DNA of 64,000 nt from contig VZSE01014389.1 in assembly GCA_013398275.1 (NCBI GenBank), positions 3,516,636 to 3,580,635 on the forward strand. The letters run 5' to 3'. Positions within the stretch are counted from its first letter, which is position 1. Every line of letters begins with the position of its first letter. Position numbers and translations under genes: made by a program. Positions 12,151 through 25,689 of this stretch are shown piece after piece. A model generated the notes under the pieces. That model had not been told where the DNA came from. It searched no databases and saw only the letters and a list, made by a program, of their open reading frames with translations. This DNA is from Promerops cafer. Its lineage: Eukaryota; Chordata; Aves; Passeriformes; Nectariniidae.

Positions 12151-15100
12151 GAACTGAAATATTATTTCAGATATCCACATCTTATGCTTAAAAACTATGT
12201 CATGCTTCAGTTGGTTGGGGACAGAAGCACAATTACTCTGAACTGAGACTGGAAGTTACCACAAGTCACAACCGGCCATGTGAAATAGCTTAAACAAGAG
12301 CAGCAGCCAGAAAGAAAACTTGAGCTTAACAATAATCACATTTTCTTCCTGGATAACCATGTCTGCTTCCATGTACTTTTCCTTCACTGATTCCATTTTC
12401 CTAAGGTAGGTGTCAAGCCCTGCAGTATAAATGGATGAACCAGGATGACTGGTTCAAAGTCAAAATTGATGCTGAAAGGGATCAAGAAAATTTTTCCAGA
12501 TACAGGCACTGGGAAGGAAGATACTGCGTGTACCTACACTCACAGTAAAGCACTGAGTTAATAGGCCTGTCAGCAGTACAGTTATTATTACTCAAGTGCT
12601 TTCCTAGCATGTTTCTTTGATTGAACAATTTTAATTGTTAAAATGCTCAGCTAAAAATGTTAATGTTTCTGCCAATAATTTTGATTTATGAAGTCTGTAG
12701 CTGTGTACATTAACACTCAGTCAAGAGATTAATCTTTTCTGAAAAACATCTTAAATGCTGAGTTTATCTAAGAAATATTTTTTAATTCTGTGATTTGTAC
12801 AAATTACAGAAGAAGTGGAATAAAATTCTTATGTTCATTCCAGCTGGTTTTTACAATCTCCTTTTGCGCTCCATGGCTGCCTTGGATTAAAGCTCTAAGT
12901 AATCTTAAAAGAAAAAGAATCCATTTATATTATGCCCTTACTTTTTCAAGTTTCCTATCAGAACAACCACCAATAAATTAGAAAAAAATGACATTTGAAA
13001 ATTCAGTCTGACTGCACTTCTGACTGAGAAAAAGACAACCTTTGCTCAGAAACACTCATGAGTAACTCTTATTACATGGTGTAAGTTGTTTTTGCCCTTC
13101 ATTTGGAGCAACTGGCAAGCTTTGTCAGTGTGCTTCAGACAGTCTGGGCATATATTTTTTTCTTCTCAAAGGAGGTGGAAGCAGAAGAAAGGATCTTCAC
13201 AAAATAAAAATCCAGATGACTGAACTCATTTTCAGATTTTATTGTATTTTCCTCACCCTTTCTTGCCTAGTCAAACAGCAGCTACAACATCTTGTCCACT
13301 CAGTGTTGAGGAAAAAAAACAAAACAGCACAGACAATAGAGGGGACAGAATTAATACTGTACAGCTGCAGGCTCCTCTTGGCAATCCCAGATCCTGGCTA
13401 TCTTCTTCAGCTGAGGATGGGACAGCTTTTCAATTTCTAGGAGTCAGTTTAAAAAAATTGATAGTATATGAAAAAAGAAAAAATATATTCTTTCTGTTTG
13501 CATCAGTCTGCAGTGGAAACAGGCCATAAAAGAAGAACAATTCATTAGCTGCTAGAGCTGGGAGGCAGTAATTTCCTAAGCCCTAAAACTTCAGTTGCTT
13601 GTGGAGCTGGTAAATAGAGGAAAACAATGCAACAGGAGAGGGAACAGTGATTAACTAGGAGGAAACCAGCAAATACCTTTGAAAAGTTCAAACTCCTCCA
13701 TATTATTTGTTTCTTAACACTGGCAGCTGTGCCACAACCAAAGACTGTCCAGGTGCATGAAGGGTACACTCTTTTCCCAAACCCTTCAATGCCTTCAATG
13801 TGGCACACAGGAGGAGAAGCTCCTAAACTGAAGGAACAGAAAGTGAGAATGCTCTTGTTATCTTGCCTACCTACTCCAAATAACCCATGAGCTATTCCTT
13901 GGCAAAGGAGGCATGGCAAGAGGATCTCTCAAGTGGGAGATGGAGGAGAACCTGTTTTAGCTCTGACAGGGAGCACCCAGGCACCCTACTCCACCACCAG
14001 TGGGAAAGAGATTCCATACATCACCCACCAGCAATCTCAAAAGCCACGACCTCTTTTAAATGAAATTTGTTAACATGTACATACACACTGAAGGAGTTCC
14101 AACATAAAATACATTGATATAAAGGTTAAACTGTATAAGGGACTCTACCAAAGTACATGACTGAGGAAGCAGAGAACAGATTATTCAGAGCTGAGTTATA
14201 CGAAAAAAAAAACAGAAACCAGGAAAAGAGAAATCAGTTAAATAAATTCAGCCTCACAATAGTATTTTGAGGATTACAGCCAGTGGGACTCTGCAACTTA
14301 GCTGGACAACCTGAAAAAACAATGTACTTAATGGTTCATAAAGAAAGGGATACTTGAAAATATTGAAAAGTTTCTTGAATTCCTATCAAAATGATAATAA
14401 GACAGTTAGTAGAAAGGTGTCCACAACCCACATTTTATGCTGCATTGCCACAAACAGAATGAACATTCTAATTTCTTCTTTTCTTTAGTCAGTTCCAAAT
14501 GGTTTGAAAATTTACAACACAAACATAACAGTAAAAAACACCCCACCACATCCCAAGGATGTTGTACATCACTTGAAGACTGAACTGCTTAGAAGATGAG
14601 ATTTATTAAGTAGCCCTTCTTTTTCATCTCAAATCATAAAGATTTTACACATTAAATGATATGACCCAAACACTACACACTGTAAAAAACTCCGTATGGG
14701 TTTTTTTTCTGTTCCTGCTGCCAGTTTGGGCTTTGGGTGTTAGAAACAAGTGTAGAGTGAAGTACACACAAATGCATTCTCATGTAGCTCACAAATGACC
14801 CTCCTTGTCAGAAGACAAAGCAGAGAATAACATGGTTATGGCCAGACCAGGACATTGGCCTCAACAACAAAAAAGAAGCCTGAGACTCCTCGCCCTGAAG
14901 CATAGATATAAGCAGCTTACAACTACTGAATTACTTTTACAGGCCCCTTTTTATTCTCAGGAGCACTCAGGCATGAGCTTGAAGTTAAGCATGCCTTAAA
15001 CATTTTTGAGAATAGGCATTCTTTAATTGAGGCTTCAATGTTTCCTCCAAAGCAATTGAGGCTTTTAATTAAAGATCCATTCTCATGTCAACCCTGAAGT

Positions 15101-17502
15101 CTAGAATCTTAAAAAGAAGCTTAATTAAATTTTAAAAAATAATCATAGAATTTTCTCTGTCAAAACATTTTTTAAAAATGCATCAAATGAAAAAATCCTT
15201 CCTATACTGGAAATGAACATACAGTGTCTAGGAAGGCTGAACACTTGAGCAGCAAACATTCTGGTCAAGAGTTTTACAAAATAATTAAGGGTTCATCCAA
15301 AAGTTTTTGAAACAAGAAAACTTGCTTATTTTACCACCACCTGCTCTAAGAAGAGTTTGCCTCTCCAAGGCTAGCACATTCAAGGCACAGTCTGTGCTCT
15401 GCTGAGGGCTCTAACCACAACCATCCGATGACTGTCACTCTCAGAGCAGCCAGCAATTGCCAACGCCTCAGAAACGCTTAGGAGAAACAGCCAAAAGGAG
15501 AAGCAAATGCCAGGAGTTGGTCAGAGAAAGAGAAAAATCAAAAGGCAGGTAATTAGTATTAAGCACCCATGTTTGGAGGCCCTGTTTTTTTTCCAAGTGA
15601 CTGACTTTATTGAAAATACTCAGGAATTCCATTACAATTTTCACTCTGAAAACTCAGACTGAAAACTCAGTAGATGTGACAAAATTTCTCTCAACAAGAG
15701 ATGATTAGTAGGGTGTGGCAAAATCAAAAGAACCAAAAGAATTTATATAAAAGATGAGTCTGCGACAGCCCGTGCCAGAGGACCCCAAAACCCTGACTTC
15801 AAAGCCACTGCAAGCCAAGAACAGTACCTGACACACACTTCATTTGTTAGCAAAATTTCTTTTGGATTGAGGAGTTCTTCTGTGACAATTTTAAGGTTCA
15901 CTAGGACAATAAAGCTAACAAAGATATCAAAGCCTGGCACATCGATCAGAGCAAGAGTTACAACAAAAAGGACACATTATCTGACTATTAATTCTCTGCT
16001 TGGAGAATGCGAGCAACTACTTTAATTTCAGATGTATTTCAGGTTGAAGTTACTAGGTTGAATGACTAGGTACAAAAGTCTTCTGAGACTTATTCTCTAC
16101 TAATTTTTTTAGGACTTCTCACAGCATCCTTCAGAGTAAAAGTCCATCTTGTTGACATAAATGATGTAAAATCTGTAGCCACCATCAGCTGCCGTTTTAA
16201 TTTTACTACTAAACACAAAGCAACAACATAAATATGAAGCTGACCTAGTAATTTCCTTATTCTGCTTCAGTGATTGTATTTGGCAACTGTATATTAATGT
16301 ATTACCATCAGCAATTTAATGGGAGTATTCTCAGCTTTTGGAGTTTTTTTAAAACCATCTTTTCCTGGGGTTATCAGTTTATCGTCCACAGCCTAGCTCC
16401 TGCACTTTATGAAAGCTTTTTATTTCACACAGAACATCAGATTACCTTCTGAATTGTCATTATGGAACAAAGGTATGTCCGTCAAGCTCTTTTTTAGTTA
16501 TGGAATACTTCACATATACTTCACATATGTGTCAAATGACAGAAGCAAACTAAACACCCCAACGTCTCAGTATGTCATTCAGATGTCAAAATATGTCTCA
16601 ACGCATAAAATAGCTCTACTTTTGTTCAATGTTAATAACTAAGTTTACAAAATTGCTTACAAATGCTCTTAAGGAAAGCAGAAATTTTTGCAAAGCTCCA
16701 AAAGCACATGGAGCAAATTCAGTCTCTCTATAATTTTTTTCATGGGTTTCCATGAGTCAAGGAACTACTGTAAAGAACAGCAAATTTAAGATTATGTGCA
16801 TAATATGTAAATGTCCATCATCTAGAATGCTCTATAATAGTGCTTCATCTTTTCTGTATTTGTCAGGGCTTTTTTTTCACAATGTTACTCAATTCTCTTC
16901 TGGTCCCGCATTTATTTTTTGAAATATTTTTATATTACTCAATATTTCTCAAGCTTATGAGATTACTAAAATCAACGTATTTTAAACTTCCATTGTGCAA
17001 CTCTGGCAGAAAGCACATATACTGGAAAACCATTTTCAGAGTTCAGATAGTCTCTCTCGTAAATATAATTCACTAAATACAATTACAGGATCTTGATGTA
17101 TTTCCTTGCTTTATCAGCCATATCAATCTGATGCAATCAGCATTTAATCAGCATTGCTTGATTTTTTTCCCTAAACAAAACATATACACATACAAGAGAG
17201 AACAGAATTAAATATAACACTTCTCTATCTCCCACACAGCTATATTCTCCTTTTCTTCTGGGGACTGCAGTACTGTCACTTCTGACGATTCAGAATGGAC
17301 AGCAATACTTTCCAGCCAAGATATAAATCCTACTTTAACCATTGTCACTGGTGATAATGAAAAGAATTCTCTTTTACTTACTCAAAAGAAAACTGCCTTG
17401 CAACAGGCATGAGAAATGTTTTACTACAACTTTTGCTAGGTGCTTTGTCATTGTACATGACTTAATTATATAGAGTATTTTGTAAAAGAAATTCTTCCTT
17501 AC

Positions 17503-17588
17503 ATCTGTACTTCTCTTCCAGAAGGCCCTTAGAAAGAGACATCAAGCCAATTTTCAGGGACTGCACTCGAATTTTTCCAGTTCGGCCA
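17503..17588 (-). CDS. UTRN: UTRN exon 66eq: EF-hand-like region
   Basis: The 86-nt exon matches the dystrophin exon 66 length. It encodes GRTGKIRVQSLKIGLMSLSK followed by GLLEEKYR, with split codons AG|T (Ser) before and T|AC (Tyr) after. It completes the first EF-hand-like unit; the DxGRTG loop is well conserved in the family, although the dystrophin-family EF hands are not thought to bind calcium canonically. The acceptor is TATAATTTCAG|TGG and the donor is GAT|GTAAGG. Confidence 0.97.
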
Positions 17589-19449
17589 CTGAAATTATAA
17601 AGACAAGACAATTTAATACAGTTTCATTTTATTTCATTCCAACTCAAGTCTATTATATAATACAAAGACATCGGAGAGCTATATTTCAAACATACTTCAG
17701 ATCTCAAAAAACCCCATTAACACTAAAAATCACATTAAGAATTCTTCCCTTACAAAAGCTCAGCTTGCCTTCCAAGTGGTTTTATGTCAAAACAGCTTCT
17801 ATTACTACAAAAGAACAGACATTAAGCTCTGCAAAGTTCTGAAAGTTATTTATTAATGTGATATACACAGAAAAAATATATGAGCACACAGCAGGAAGGC
17901 CTATTACTCAGTGTGAAACATAAAGACTGTAAAATAAAACCAAGTTTTCATATCATAGTAATTAAATCTCTTTTTCCTTTTATATATATATTTTTTGTTT
18001 GTTTGTTTTATGTTTAAAATGTTCTGACATACACAATATCGGGACATAAAGAGGCAATCACATGCACTAAGTCAATGATTTGGAGCTGTCATTCTTTTTT
18101 AACAATGTCACTTCAGGCTCATCTTGTCCAGCATGAAAAAAAGTATGTCCAAACCTAAAAAGGAACTTGGGAACAGATAAGTAGGTATGAAAGCAAATAA
18201 TGTTAAGCCTGCAGGGCAAACGCTGTTCAGAAAGATACTAAAACAACACACCCAGCTTACAGGGAAAAGGACAATTTTAAAGTTCAGATGATCAGTGTAG
18301 AAACATATTCTTAAAAATTCTTTCTTCTTTCAAACATGAAAAAACATGACACAATTTGTCTTTAAATGAGACATGGCAAAAAAAAAAATCTTTAGAATAG
18401 TTAAACTCCATATTTTACACACATAAGGTTAGCTGAGTCTTTCACCGACAAGTAAGATAACACTAAATTTAATATCACCTTAAACCTTACTTTGGTCCTT
18501 TCTGCCACATAGAAGTTATATATACTTTAATTACTTCTGAAGTGGTTATTACATATCTCTTTCTATCCTATCCATTCAGCATATGGTCTGCTGTCGGATT
18601 TACTTCACAAATGTTGTGCTGAATACAAAATTACTAGTTTACTCCTGGGTTCTTTATAAATTAGCTGAGCAACTTACAAATATTAATGCATTTGTCTTCA
18701 CAACATCATCTAGACAGCAGTATCTTCATTCCATAAGACAGAACAGAGGTACAGAGAAATTATTGCTAAATTAATCAAAAACATCCATTACTTTTACTGC
18801 CTAGTTGGAAAATCAGGACCCAATTTTCCAGAATGTTATAAAAGTGCCACCTTTTTATATATTCAAGTTTAGCTTCAAATTACCTCTTTCAATCACAGAC
18901 ACTACATCATTCTGGCATACCTTGCCATCTAAATGGCTCATTTTATACCCTGATAAAGTTATTTCCCTATTCCTTCCAGTGTATGGTTGGTTGTGCTTTA
19001 AATTTATATTCATCAGAAAAAAAAAAGTGAACATTCATTTGGTTTGATTTAATTCAGGACTGACCACATCATTTGTTTATTAAAGACAGAAAGTGAGACT
19101 TTGCAGCTAAAAGATCAGGGCACAAATGTCAAGGCTTCAAGCTTCTCCTGATTTCAGGAGATTTCTGTAGGGTCTTTGAAAAACTTCCTTCACACAAAAA
19201 GCATTTTCTCAATAAATTACATAAATAATTACAAAGCCTGCAATATTACATTTTTTGAAAGAGTAACATATTCACCCCTGGTCGCTTTCTTGGAAACAGA
19301 TAAATATTAGCACTGTAATGTCATGGATACAGTAAAAAAACCTAACACACCAAAACCAAATGCCACACACACTCCCTCTCTCCCCCCAAACCCACAGACA
19401 TTGTAGTCCTGACATTTCCAAGCCAATGGTTTAACTTTTCCCAGCTTAG

Positions 19450-20070
19450 TGAGTCACAAAACCACTGAGATTAGGAGGGGCCTCCAGAGACCAATGCCCC
19501 TGCTCAGTTAGGTAGAGCAGCTTTTCCTGGATCATATCCCATAACTTCAGTATCTTCAAGGATGGAGACTGAACAGCTTCTCTGAATAACCTGTGGCACT
19601 GTTTGACCACTATTACATTAAAAACATCTTTTTTTCATATGTTTAAGCAAAATTTCCTGTGTTTCAGGTTGTGCCTGCTGCCTCTTGCCCTGTCACTGCA
19701 CACCACTGAGAAAAGACTGGATCCATCAGTCTTCTCTTCTGCTCCCATTGGCTATTTATGCACATTGGTAAGATCCCCCTGAAACTTCTCTTCTCCAGGT
19801 TGAAAAGTCCCATCTCTCTCAGCCTCTACTGACACATCAGTTGCTGCAAGTCCTTAATTGCCTTCACGGTACTTCACTGGACTCATGCCAGTTTGTCCAC
19901 ATCTCTTTTGTCCTGGGGGAGCCCATAACTGGACCCAGGACTCCAGATGTGTCTCACCAGTGCTGAGTAGCAGTGCAGGATCACCTCCCTGACCTGACTG
20001 GAGACTATTAGGCACAAGCCTGTCATGCAAGGTGCCTCTGAATGGCAGCACAACTGTCTAATTGTCCTAC
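19450..20070 (-). mobile_element. CR1 retrotransposon, 5'-truncated
   Basis: Read on the + strand it opens TGAGTCACAAAACCACTGAG, then has GGGGCCTCCAGAGACCAATG, TAAGATCCCCCTGAAACTTC, TTCTCCAGGTTGAAAAGTCC and CCAGGACTCCAGATGTGTCT. These are in the order expected for the reverse complement of an avian CR1 3' region. About 620 bp remain, in the same orientation as UTRN, and divergence is high. The left edge (about 19450) is the CR1 3' terminus, and the right edge is a 5' truncation. Confidence 0.88.
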
Positions 20071-21472
20071 CTGTATAAAACCTAAGAATCAAGGCCTTAT
20101 AGTGGGAAGGTCCAAGAAACTTTTTAATTTCTGAATTCATAAAAATTTATGGGTCATATATGCCACAAATGTCAGCACACTATTCAGACTCATTATAGCA
20201 ATACAAGCATGCTTGCCATCACAAAATCAATTGATATGGCCACTTTAAGCAGCTCAGATATTTTTTTGCTCTGATCCTGATGAAGGAATCTATTCCTTTC
20301 TCTAAATAACTTCCTAACACAGAGTTAGGATCCAAAACTTCTTGACAGGCAAACACAGTCTATACCATAGTCAAAACAGAGGCCTGTGAAACCTGCACAT
20401 TATAAATGTACTACTCAGGATATAATTAATACTAAATTGTTGAATGTAAGCATAAAACCTACTGTGTACCAACAATGGTATGCAAATATTCTGTAGAATT
20501 GTGATGGCATAGACATAGTATGTATAAGCATTTTATCTAAGTATGTGAATGCCAAAGGGACAACCAGTGATGTGCACAGCTGCATACAGGACTTAGCCAG
20601 ATTAAAAAAAAAGTCATCAGACAGGCAATATGATTAAATATAAGAGATTGCAAACAGAAATACACAATAAGGGATCTTGGAAAACAAAATTATAACACGA
20701 AGTCTAGAGGAACCCTATGTCCCTGGGGGAGGAGGGACAATAGCATAAAAACATCAGGTACTAGCAAGGAAAACTAGAGAATGAAGATGAGCCCAGAGCC
20801 ATTCAGCCTGCTCTTGACAAAGAGCTCTCAAGCCTGGACAGCACTGGCACTGCAGCTGAGGACTACCAGGGACTGCAGCTACCAGTTATCTGCATAGCCC
20901 AGCACCACGAGGCAGCCTGGTAGATCACTGAAGGTCAGCACAGACACCTCCCCTTGATCACCCACAGACAAGTCAGACAAAGGAGCTCATTTTCCTGCCT
21001 TACAGAGGGCCAGAACCTGCTCAGAGCCTTCCTACTGCTATCACAGCCTGGGAAGCTGCTCCCACTGAGTGCTCTATGAATCCAAACAGCCATCATAAAC
21101 ACAGGGGATGCAATTGGAGCGCATGCAGAAAACTTCCATCAGCTACTGTCAAAACCAGGGCATAAAGTTAAGGCTGACTGAGCAGGTGTCTCATCCTCAT
21201 TCCTCAGAAGTTCAGATTTTACTGAAATGAACACACTGGTAAGGCCTGGGATATTAACTCAGCCTGGTGTTAGAAGCTGCCAGGTGTATGAGCGCAATGA
21301 TAAATAACAAAGTTGTGATTCTTCAGGGGAAGATTGGGCTGCAGAGAATGATCATGAAAGACAGCTTTGATCATATGGAAAATGTCAGCATAGATACCAC
21401 AGATACCCCTCTCAGACTAATGTACCAAAGAAATTCAATTTAAAAGAAGGCATTATCAAAAGTATCCTAGCA

Positions 21473-21477
<5 letters not shown>

Positions 21478-21502
<25 letters not shown>
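21478..21502 (+). repeat. A25 homopolymer
   Basis: Twenty-five consecutive A residues (T25 on the UTRN transcript) directly follow CCTAGCATTTTT. It sits at the end of a GC-richer block and could be the tail of a retroposed copy. Confidence 0.9.
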
Positions 21503-21504
<2 letters not shown>

Positions 21505-24434
21505 CCCTATGAAAATGTAAAAGTTGAAATACAGGAAGTCAGATAAACATTGCAAAATATTTAAACCGTGCACATAAAAGTTTTTTTATGGGTAATTCTA
21601 ATTGAAATGAGTCATCACCCTGAATCAGTACATATAGAACCAACTCATTTCAAGGGGTGTTAAGCTGTTCCATTAACACTGAAAGCTATCAGTCCTTTTC
21701 ATATAAATGATGTCTGGAGATTTCAGCAAATTTGACAGTAAATAGTTGAAAAGAAAAACCACCAGCTATTGCTTTTGGATGCTTTAAACACAGGCCTAGC
21801 CAAAGTATTTTACAGAGCAAACAATTTCCTTCATAGTTCTCATTGTAAGTATCAAGATATTTATCTATAATTTCATTTAAAAAAATCTTTGGACTAGCCA
21901 AAGCAAAGAACTTTAAGTTTGGAAAATGTTTATAAGGGCAGATGTTGATGTCTGGAACAACCTTCGAGTCCTTGATGTAGTAAAAGTCACTGAGTAATTT
22001 TAGTGTTTCTCGCCTCTGCTCAGAATGAATCATTCCTAATGTGTCAGAAAATACCAGAACATAACAGACCTTTTCTAAAAATAAATTGGTTCTTTATAAG
22101 GACCAAAGACATCTGCAGGTTAGCTCTGGAGAACTATTCAGCTTGCCATTAATCTGTGGATCTGTAATTAAATCTCAGGTTAGCAGCATGTGACTAACAG
22201 ATGCTTTTTGTTGGCAGTTTAACAACTTGACACATTTTATATGTGTAACACCAATGCAGTATATACAGCGGAAATGCCAACACACAAATTAGCTCTTTTG
22301 TAAAGGCCAGTTTAGAAAACAAAACCAAATATTCCAGCTTAGAATTGCTGCCTGGTCTTTTAGCATTTCTTTTTCTTCCTGGAGTGAATTTGAAAGGAGA
22401 ACAAGGAAACACACTGTAAAACGTAATTTTCTCTCAGTAAACATTCATCCTTGATTTTTCAAGGTTTGAATGAAGACTCAAGTATTTAACGGGATTGAAG
22501 AATTATCTACACTATGTTTTCAACATAATTGTCAAGGGGAAATGGGAGAAACTGGAAATATTATTGAAACAAAGGTTTGCTGCTTATCAAGTGCATTTTA
22601 AATATGAACAGATTAAACAACTGACTTCTAACTGAAGTTAAGATGCAAAGGTAAGCTGAAGAAAATGTAGTAGATTTGTGTTCAGTCGGAAAGTAAACAA
22701 AACCCAGCCAGTAACTACAAAAAATTCTCTGACATTATTATGTCTCTTATTCTAAATTGCCAATAACATTTAAGTCAAGCAACTCACTTGATCTACTGCT
22801 CTATTTGCAAGTGATGTGTTTATTTATTTACAATACAGAACTCTCCAAAATAAAAATAAATGCAGGAAGAAATCCCAGTCAATATTTGACAGACTCTCTA
22901 ATTTTTCAGCAGTAATGGGGAGAAGTCCGACTAACAGAAATGTCACAACATTTAAAAGCAATGTTTGAATGCCAGGAGGGAGCAGATAAATGACAAATGG
23001 TTCTATGTACTCTGCTCTCGCCCTCCCTCTCCCCTAAAACCAAACTAAAGTAAAATATCCATGAAGTATAGGATAACTGGTATCTAATCTTCTGAGGGGA
23101 AAAAAGCAAAAAGCTATGAACTGTTAGAATTCAGCACTGAGTGAACATATTGAAGATAATGCATACATCTACAAGTAAAAGCTCCCATTTGCAAAGCCAC
23201 ATATAAGAATTTTTATCGCTATTCAAGAAATACTTTTGCTCTTTTCAACTTCAAATGGGGAGAAAGAAAATAAATTTTGTAACCACCCTCATGGAGCTTA
23301 GAAATTCTGATTTGTAATTCTGTTTATAGCTCTGAACTAAAGCACATATTCAATCAGACACACTGAAGCAACCACAACCTGTACTGCATTACTGAGTCTT
23401 TAGTCAGCTGTGAAAGAGTCCTGAAATACCTTTGCTGAAGCAATGTAAGGAGACACATTTTAGGGCATGGAGGAGCTGATGGAAACCAAGTCTTTCCCCA
23501 GTTTTTACTACACAATGGAGAAAAGAATAGTGAATGCCACTAAGAAAAATAAGCAACAAACGCATGACTCAAAAGCACAACTAAATAAAAGCAGATTGCT
23601 TGCAGGTCATGCAGGCTGACACAGGGCAGGGCAGAGAGGGCAGAGTTCGATTTCCATCAGAAGAAAGAATGGATGAGGGGCTCAGAACTGGCCAAAACCA
23701 CAGGGGGCTGCTGGGGTGGGTGTTTTCTCTTTTTTTCTGAGACTTAGTTCTCTCTCTGGAAACATCAAATGTGCATTTAAATAAACCCACAAGTTCTTAC
23801 TGTAAGCATCCCAAAATACTCCTTAGGCAAACTCAATGCCCTTGGGAAATTCAGCCTTGCAGCCAGGACAAGGGCAGGTGGACCACGTAACACCATCCCT
23901 CAGAACTGATCCATGGCAGGAGCTGTACGTGCTGGAATGGAGCCAGAACCAGGACACTGCTGACCCTCCAGAGTCAGACAGGCTTCAGTGCTGAGATCAC
24001 CACAGTCTTCCTTGAATAGAAGACTCAGAGCAGGGAGCTCAGCCAGGGTTATGAGTGCAAGTAACTAAGTGTAAAATACATGAGAAAAGTGTCCCCACCT
24101 ATGGCAGAAGTAGAATCTGATATGAATGGCAATCAATCTGGTGAACTTGGAATATTCACAGTAGGAACACAGCTAAAGCAGTGTCCTAGCTCTCTACTCA
24201 CATATACATTTTTTGAAATCCTTTCAGTGTTTCTTTGGTATAGTATAAAAAAAGTGTAATCTTAATTCAGTGCTAAGCAGGACAGCATAAGAAACATCTT
24301 ATTGCATGCAACTGCACTTTCATTATGGAGCCAAAAACATCAGAAGATAACTTTTTAATAAAGAAATTTTTAAGGTTTTATAACTTATAATTCCTGGGGG
24401 TACACACTGTGACAAGAAAAACCATTTTTCTTAC

Positions 24435-24636
24435 CTATCATACACGTTGAGTAGCCAGTTAAGACACATGTCTACACAGAGAGGAACATTCACCATATCT
24501 TTATGTTTCTCTTCAAGTCCACTGTAGATGGTAGTGAGACAGCTGATCACATCCTGGACACCAATCAGCTGATCATTTTGACTCAATTTGTGCTGTTTGA
24601 AAACCTCACTTGTTGTGTTCAGGTCCAACAGGTCCA
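24435..24636 (-). CDS. UTRN: UTRN exon 65eq: EF-hand-like region
   Basis: The 202-nt exon matches the dystrophin exon 65 length. It encodes (L)DLLDLNTTSEVFKQHKLSQ, then NDQLIGVQDVISCLTTIYSG, then LEEKHKDMVNVPLCVDMCLN and WLLNVYD. TTSEVFKQHKL is diagnostic of utrophin; dystrophin has a different sequence between its LDLL and HNLKQND blocks. NVPLCVDMCLNWLLNVYD is nearly invariant in the family and belongs to the EF-hand-like core contacting beta-dystroglycan. The donor is TAG|GTAAGA. The last codon is split as AG|T, giving Ser where I recall Thr in human utrophin. Confidence 0.97.
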
Positions 24637-24694
24637 CTAATAATAGGTTTAAAAAAAAAAAAATAGGATTAAAAATAAAATAAAATAAAAAAAA
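24637..24694 (-). promoter_or_regulatory. UTRN: T-rich tract and acceptor before exon 65eq
   Basis: On the transcribed strand the 58 bases before exon 65eq are almost all T with scattered A: a T8 run, three TTTTA units, a T13 run (complement of 24651-24663), and the acceptor CTATTATTAG. This is an unusually long T-rich acceptor tract, likely to vary in length between individuals. Confidence 0.75.
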
Positions 24695-25035
24695 GTGTGA
24701 ATACAGATACCCGAGCATAACGTTGACAATAATTGTTCATGTGCAAATTGTAGCAAACACTGCAAACAATGAGCCCAGTGCCTTTCATTTAGCAATGCTG
24801 TAGTGACAAACCATTCTCTGTGACAAGTCAACAGCATTTGGGCACTATTTATTTAAAAAAACTAGAATACAAACATCATAATGGCACCGCACAACTCAGA
24901 ACAACATTAAAATAGCTGCTAAAGTAGTCTGTGTAATTGGAGATCCTAACTTCGGATGCACACACAGAGAATTCACTAGGCTTACAGGATTCTTCATATT
25001 TACCATAAAGCTTATAAAATACCATAAATCCTATA

Positions 25036-25062
25036 AAAAGTGATCAAAATCACTTTTGATCA
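25036..25062. other. Two overlapping, mutually exclusive hairpins
   Basis: TGATCAAAA (25041-25049) pairs with TTTTGATCA (25054-25062). AAAAGTGAT (25036-25044) pairs with ATCACTTTT (25049-25057). The two 9-bp stems share bases and cannot form together. Confidence 0.8.
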
Positions 25063-25689
25063 TATGTAAAGCAAAGCAAATTCTTAGGTAAGAATTCTTT
25101 CTTGAAGGCGGTAAAAATGTACTGAGGCCTGATTACCTGAACAGCAGTTGCTAAATTAGGGCTTAAAAGAAAGCAGACAGAGGGACACAGGAAGATTATT
25201 TATTGTAGTTTTCCAGAACACTAAATGTTATGCTTTCTTGAAAAATATTTTTATCTGCTTCATTACAGAATTCTTTCTATAAGCACTTGGTGATGCAACG
25301 GATATTTCACAGGGGAAAAAAAGTTTTGCTCTCAAAATCATCCAAATGTGATTGTCAAAATCTGGGGCTTGCACGGTGAAAATAGAAGGCCATCAGTGAG
25401 GTCTTCTAACTCCTTTTGCAAAAGGAAGTGGAAAAGATAAAACATAAATGGTATAATCCTCAGTGACTTTTTTTACAGAAGCAAGGACTTGAAGTAAAAA
25501 AAATATTTGCAATGTATTAGTATGCTTGCTACAATATACATAACATGCAGTTGAAGTATATTAAAAGCTCATACTGAGCTGTTTGTGAGGAGTCAGTAAC
25601 ACATTTGCACTACAAATGTCATCTCTCAAATGAAAAAAAATCCACATGACAATCTCTGGCATGTTGTGAACTGCTCTTCACCAATCATC

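Larger units (their letters stand above)
10692..17502 (-). other. UTRN: UTRN intron 66eq
   Basis: This 6.8-kb intron has a 1.25-kb CR1 element (about 10900-12150) lying roughly 210 bp from the exon 67eq acceptor. The remainder is AT-rich, with no exon or other element recognised. Reading frames at 13216-13529, 13545-13919 and 14805-14999 show no recognisable domain. Confidence 0.85.
17589..24434 (-). other. UTRN: UTRN intron 65eq
   Basis: This 6.8-kb intron contains a CR1 piece (about 19450-20070), an A25 run (21478-21502) preceded by a comparatively GC-rich 800-bp block (about 20690-21480), and AT-rich filler. The GC-richer segments at about 23580-24010 have no recognised identity. No exon was seen. 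Confidence 0.85.

Noticed and set aside
13545..13919. 124-codon minus-strand frame in intron 66eq
   Set aside because: The composition looks random, with no domain. Exons 66eq and 67eq join directly in frame without it.
23580..24010. GC-richer segment in intron 65eq as a possible gene or element
   Set aside because: No open frame with a domain, no element ends and no repeat signature that I could recognise; left as unassigned intron.
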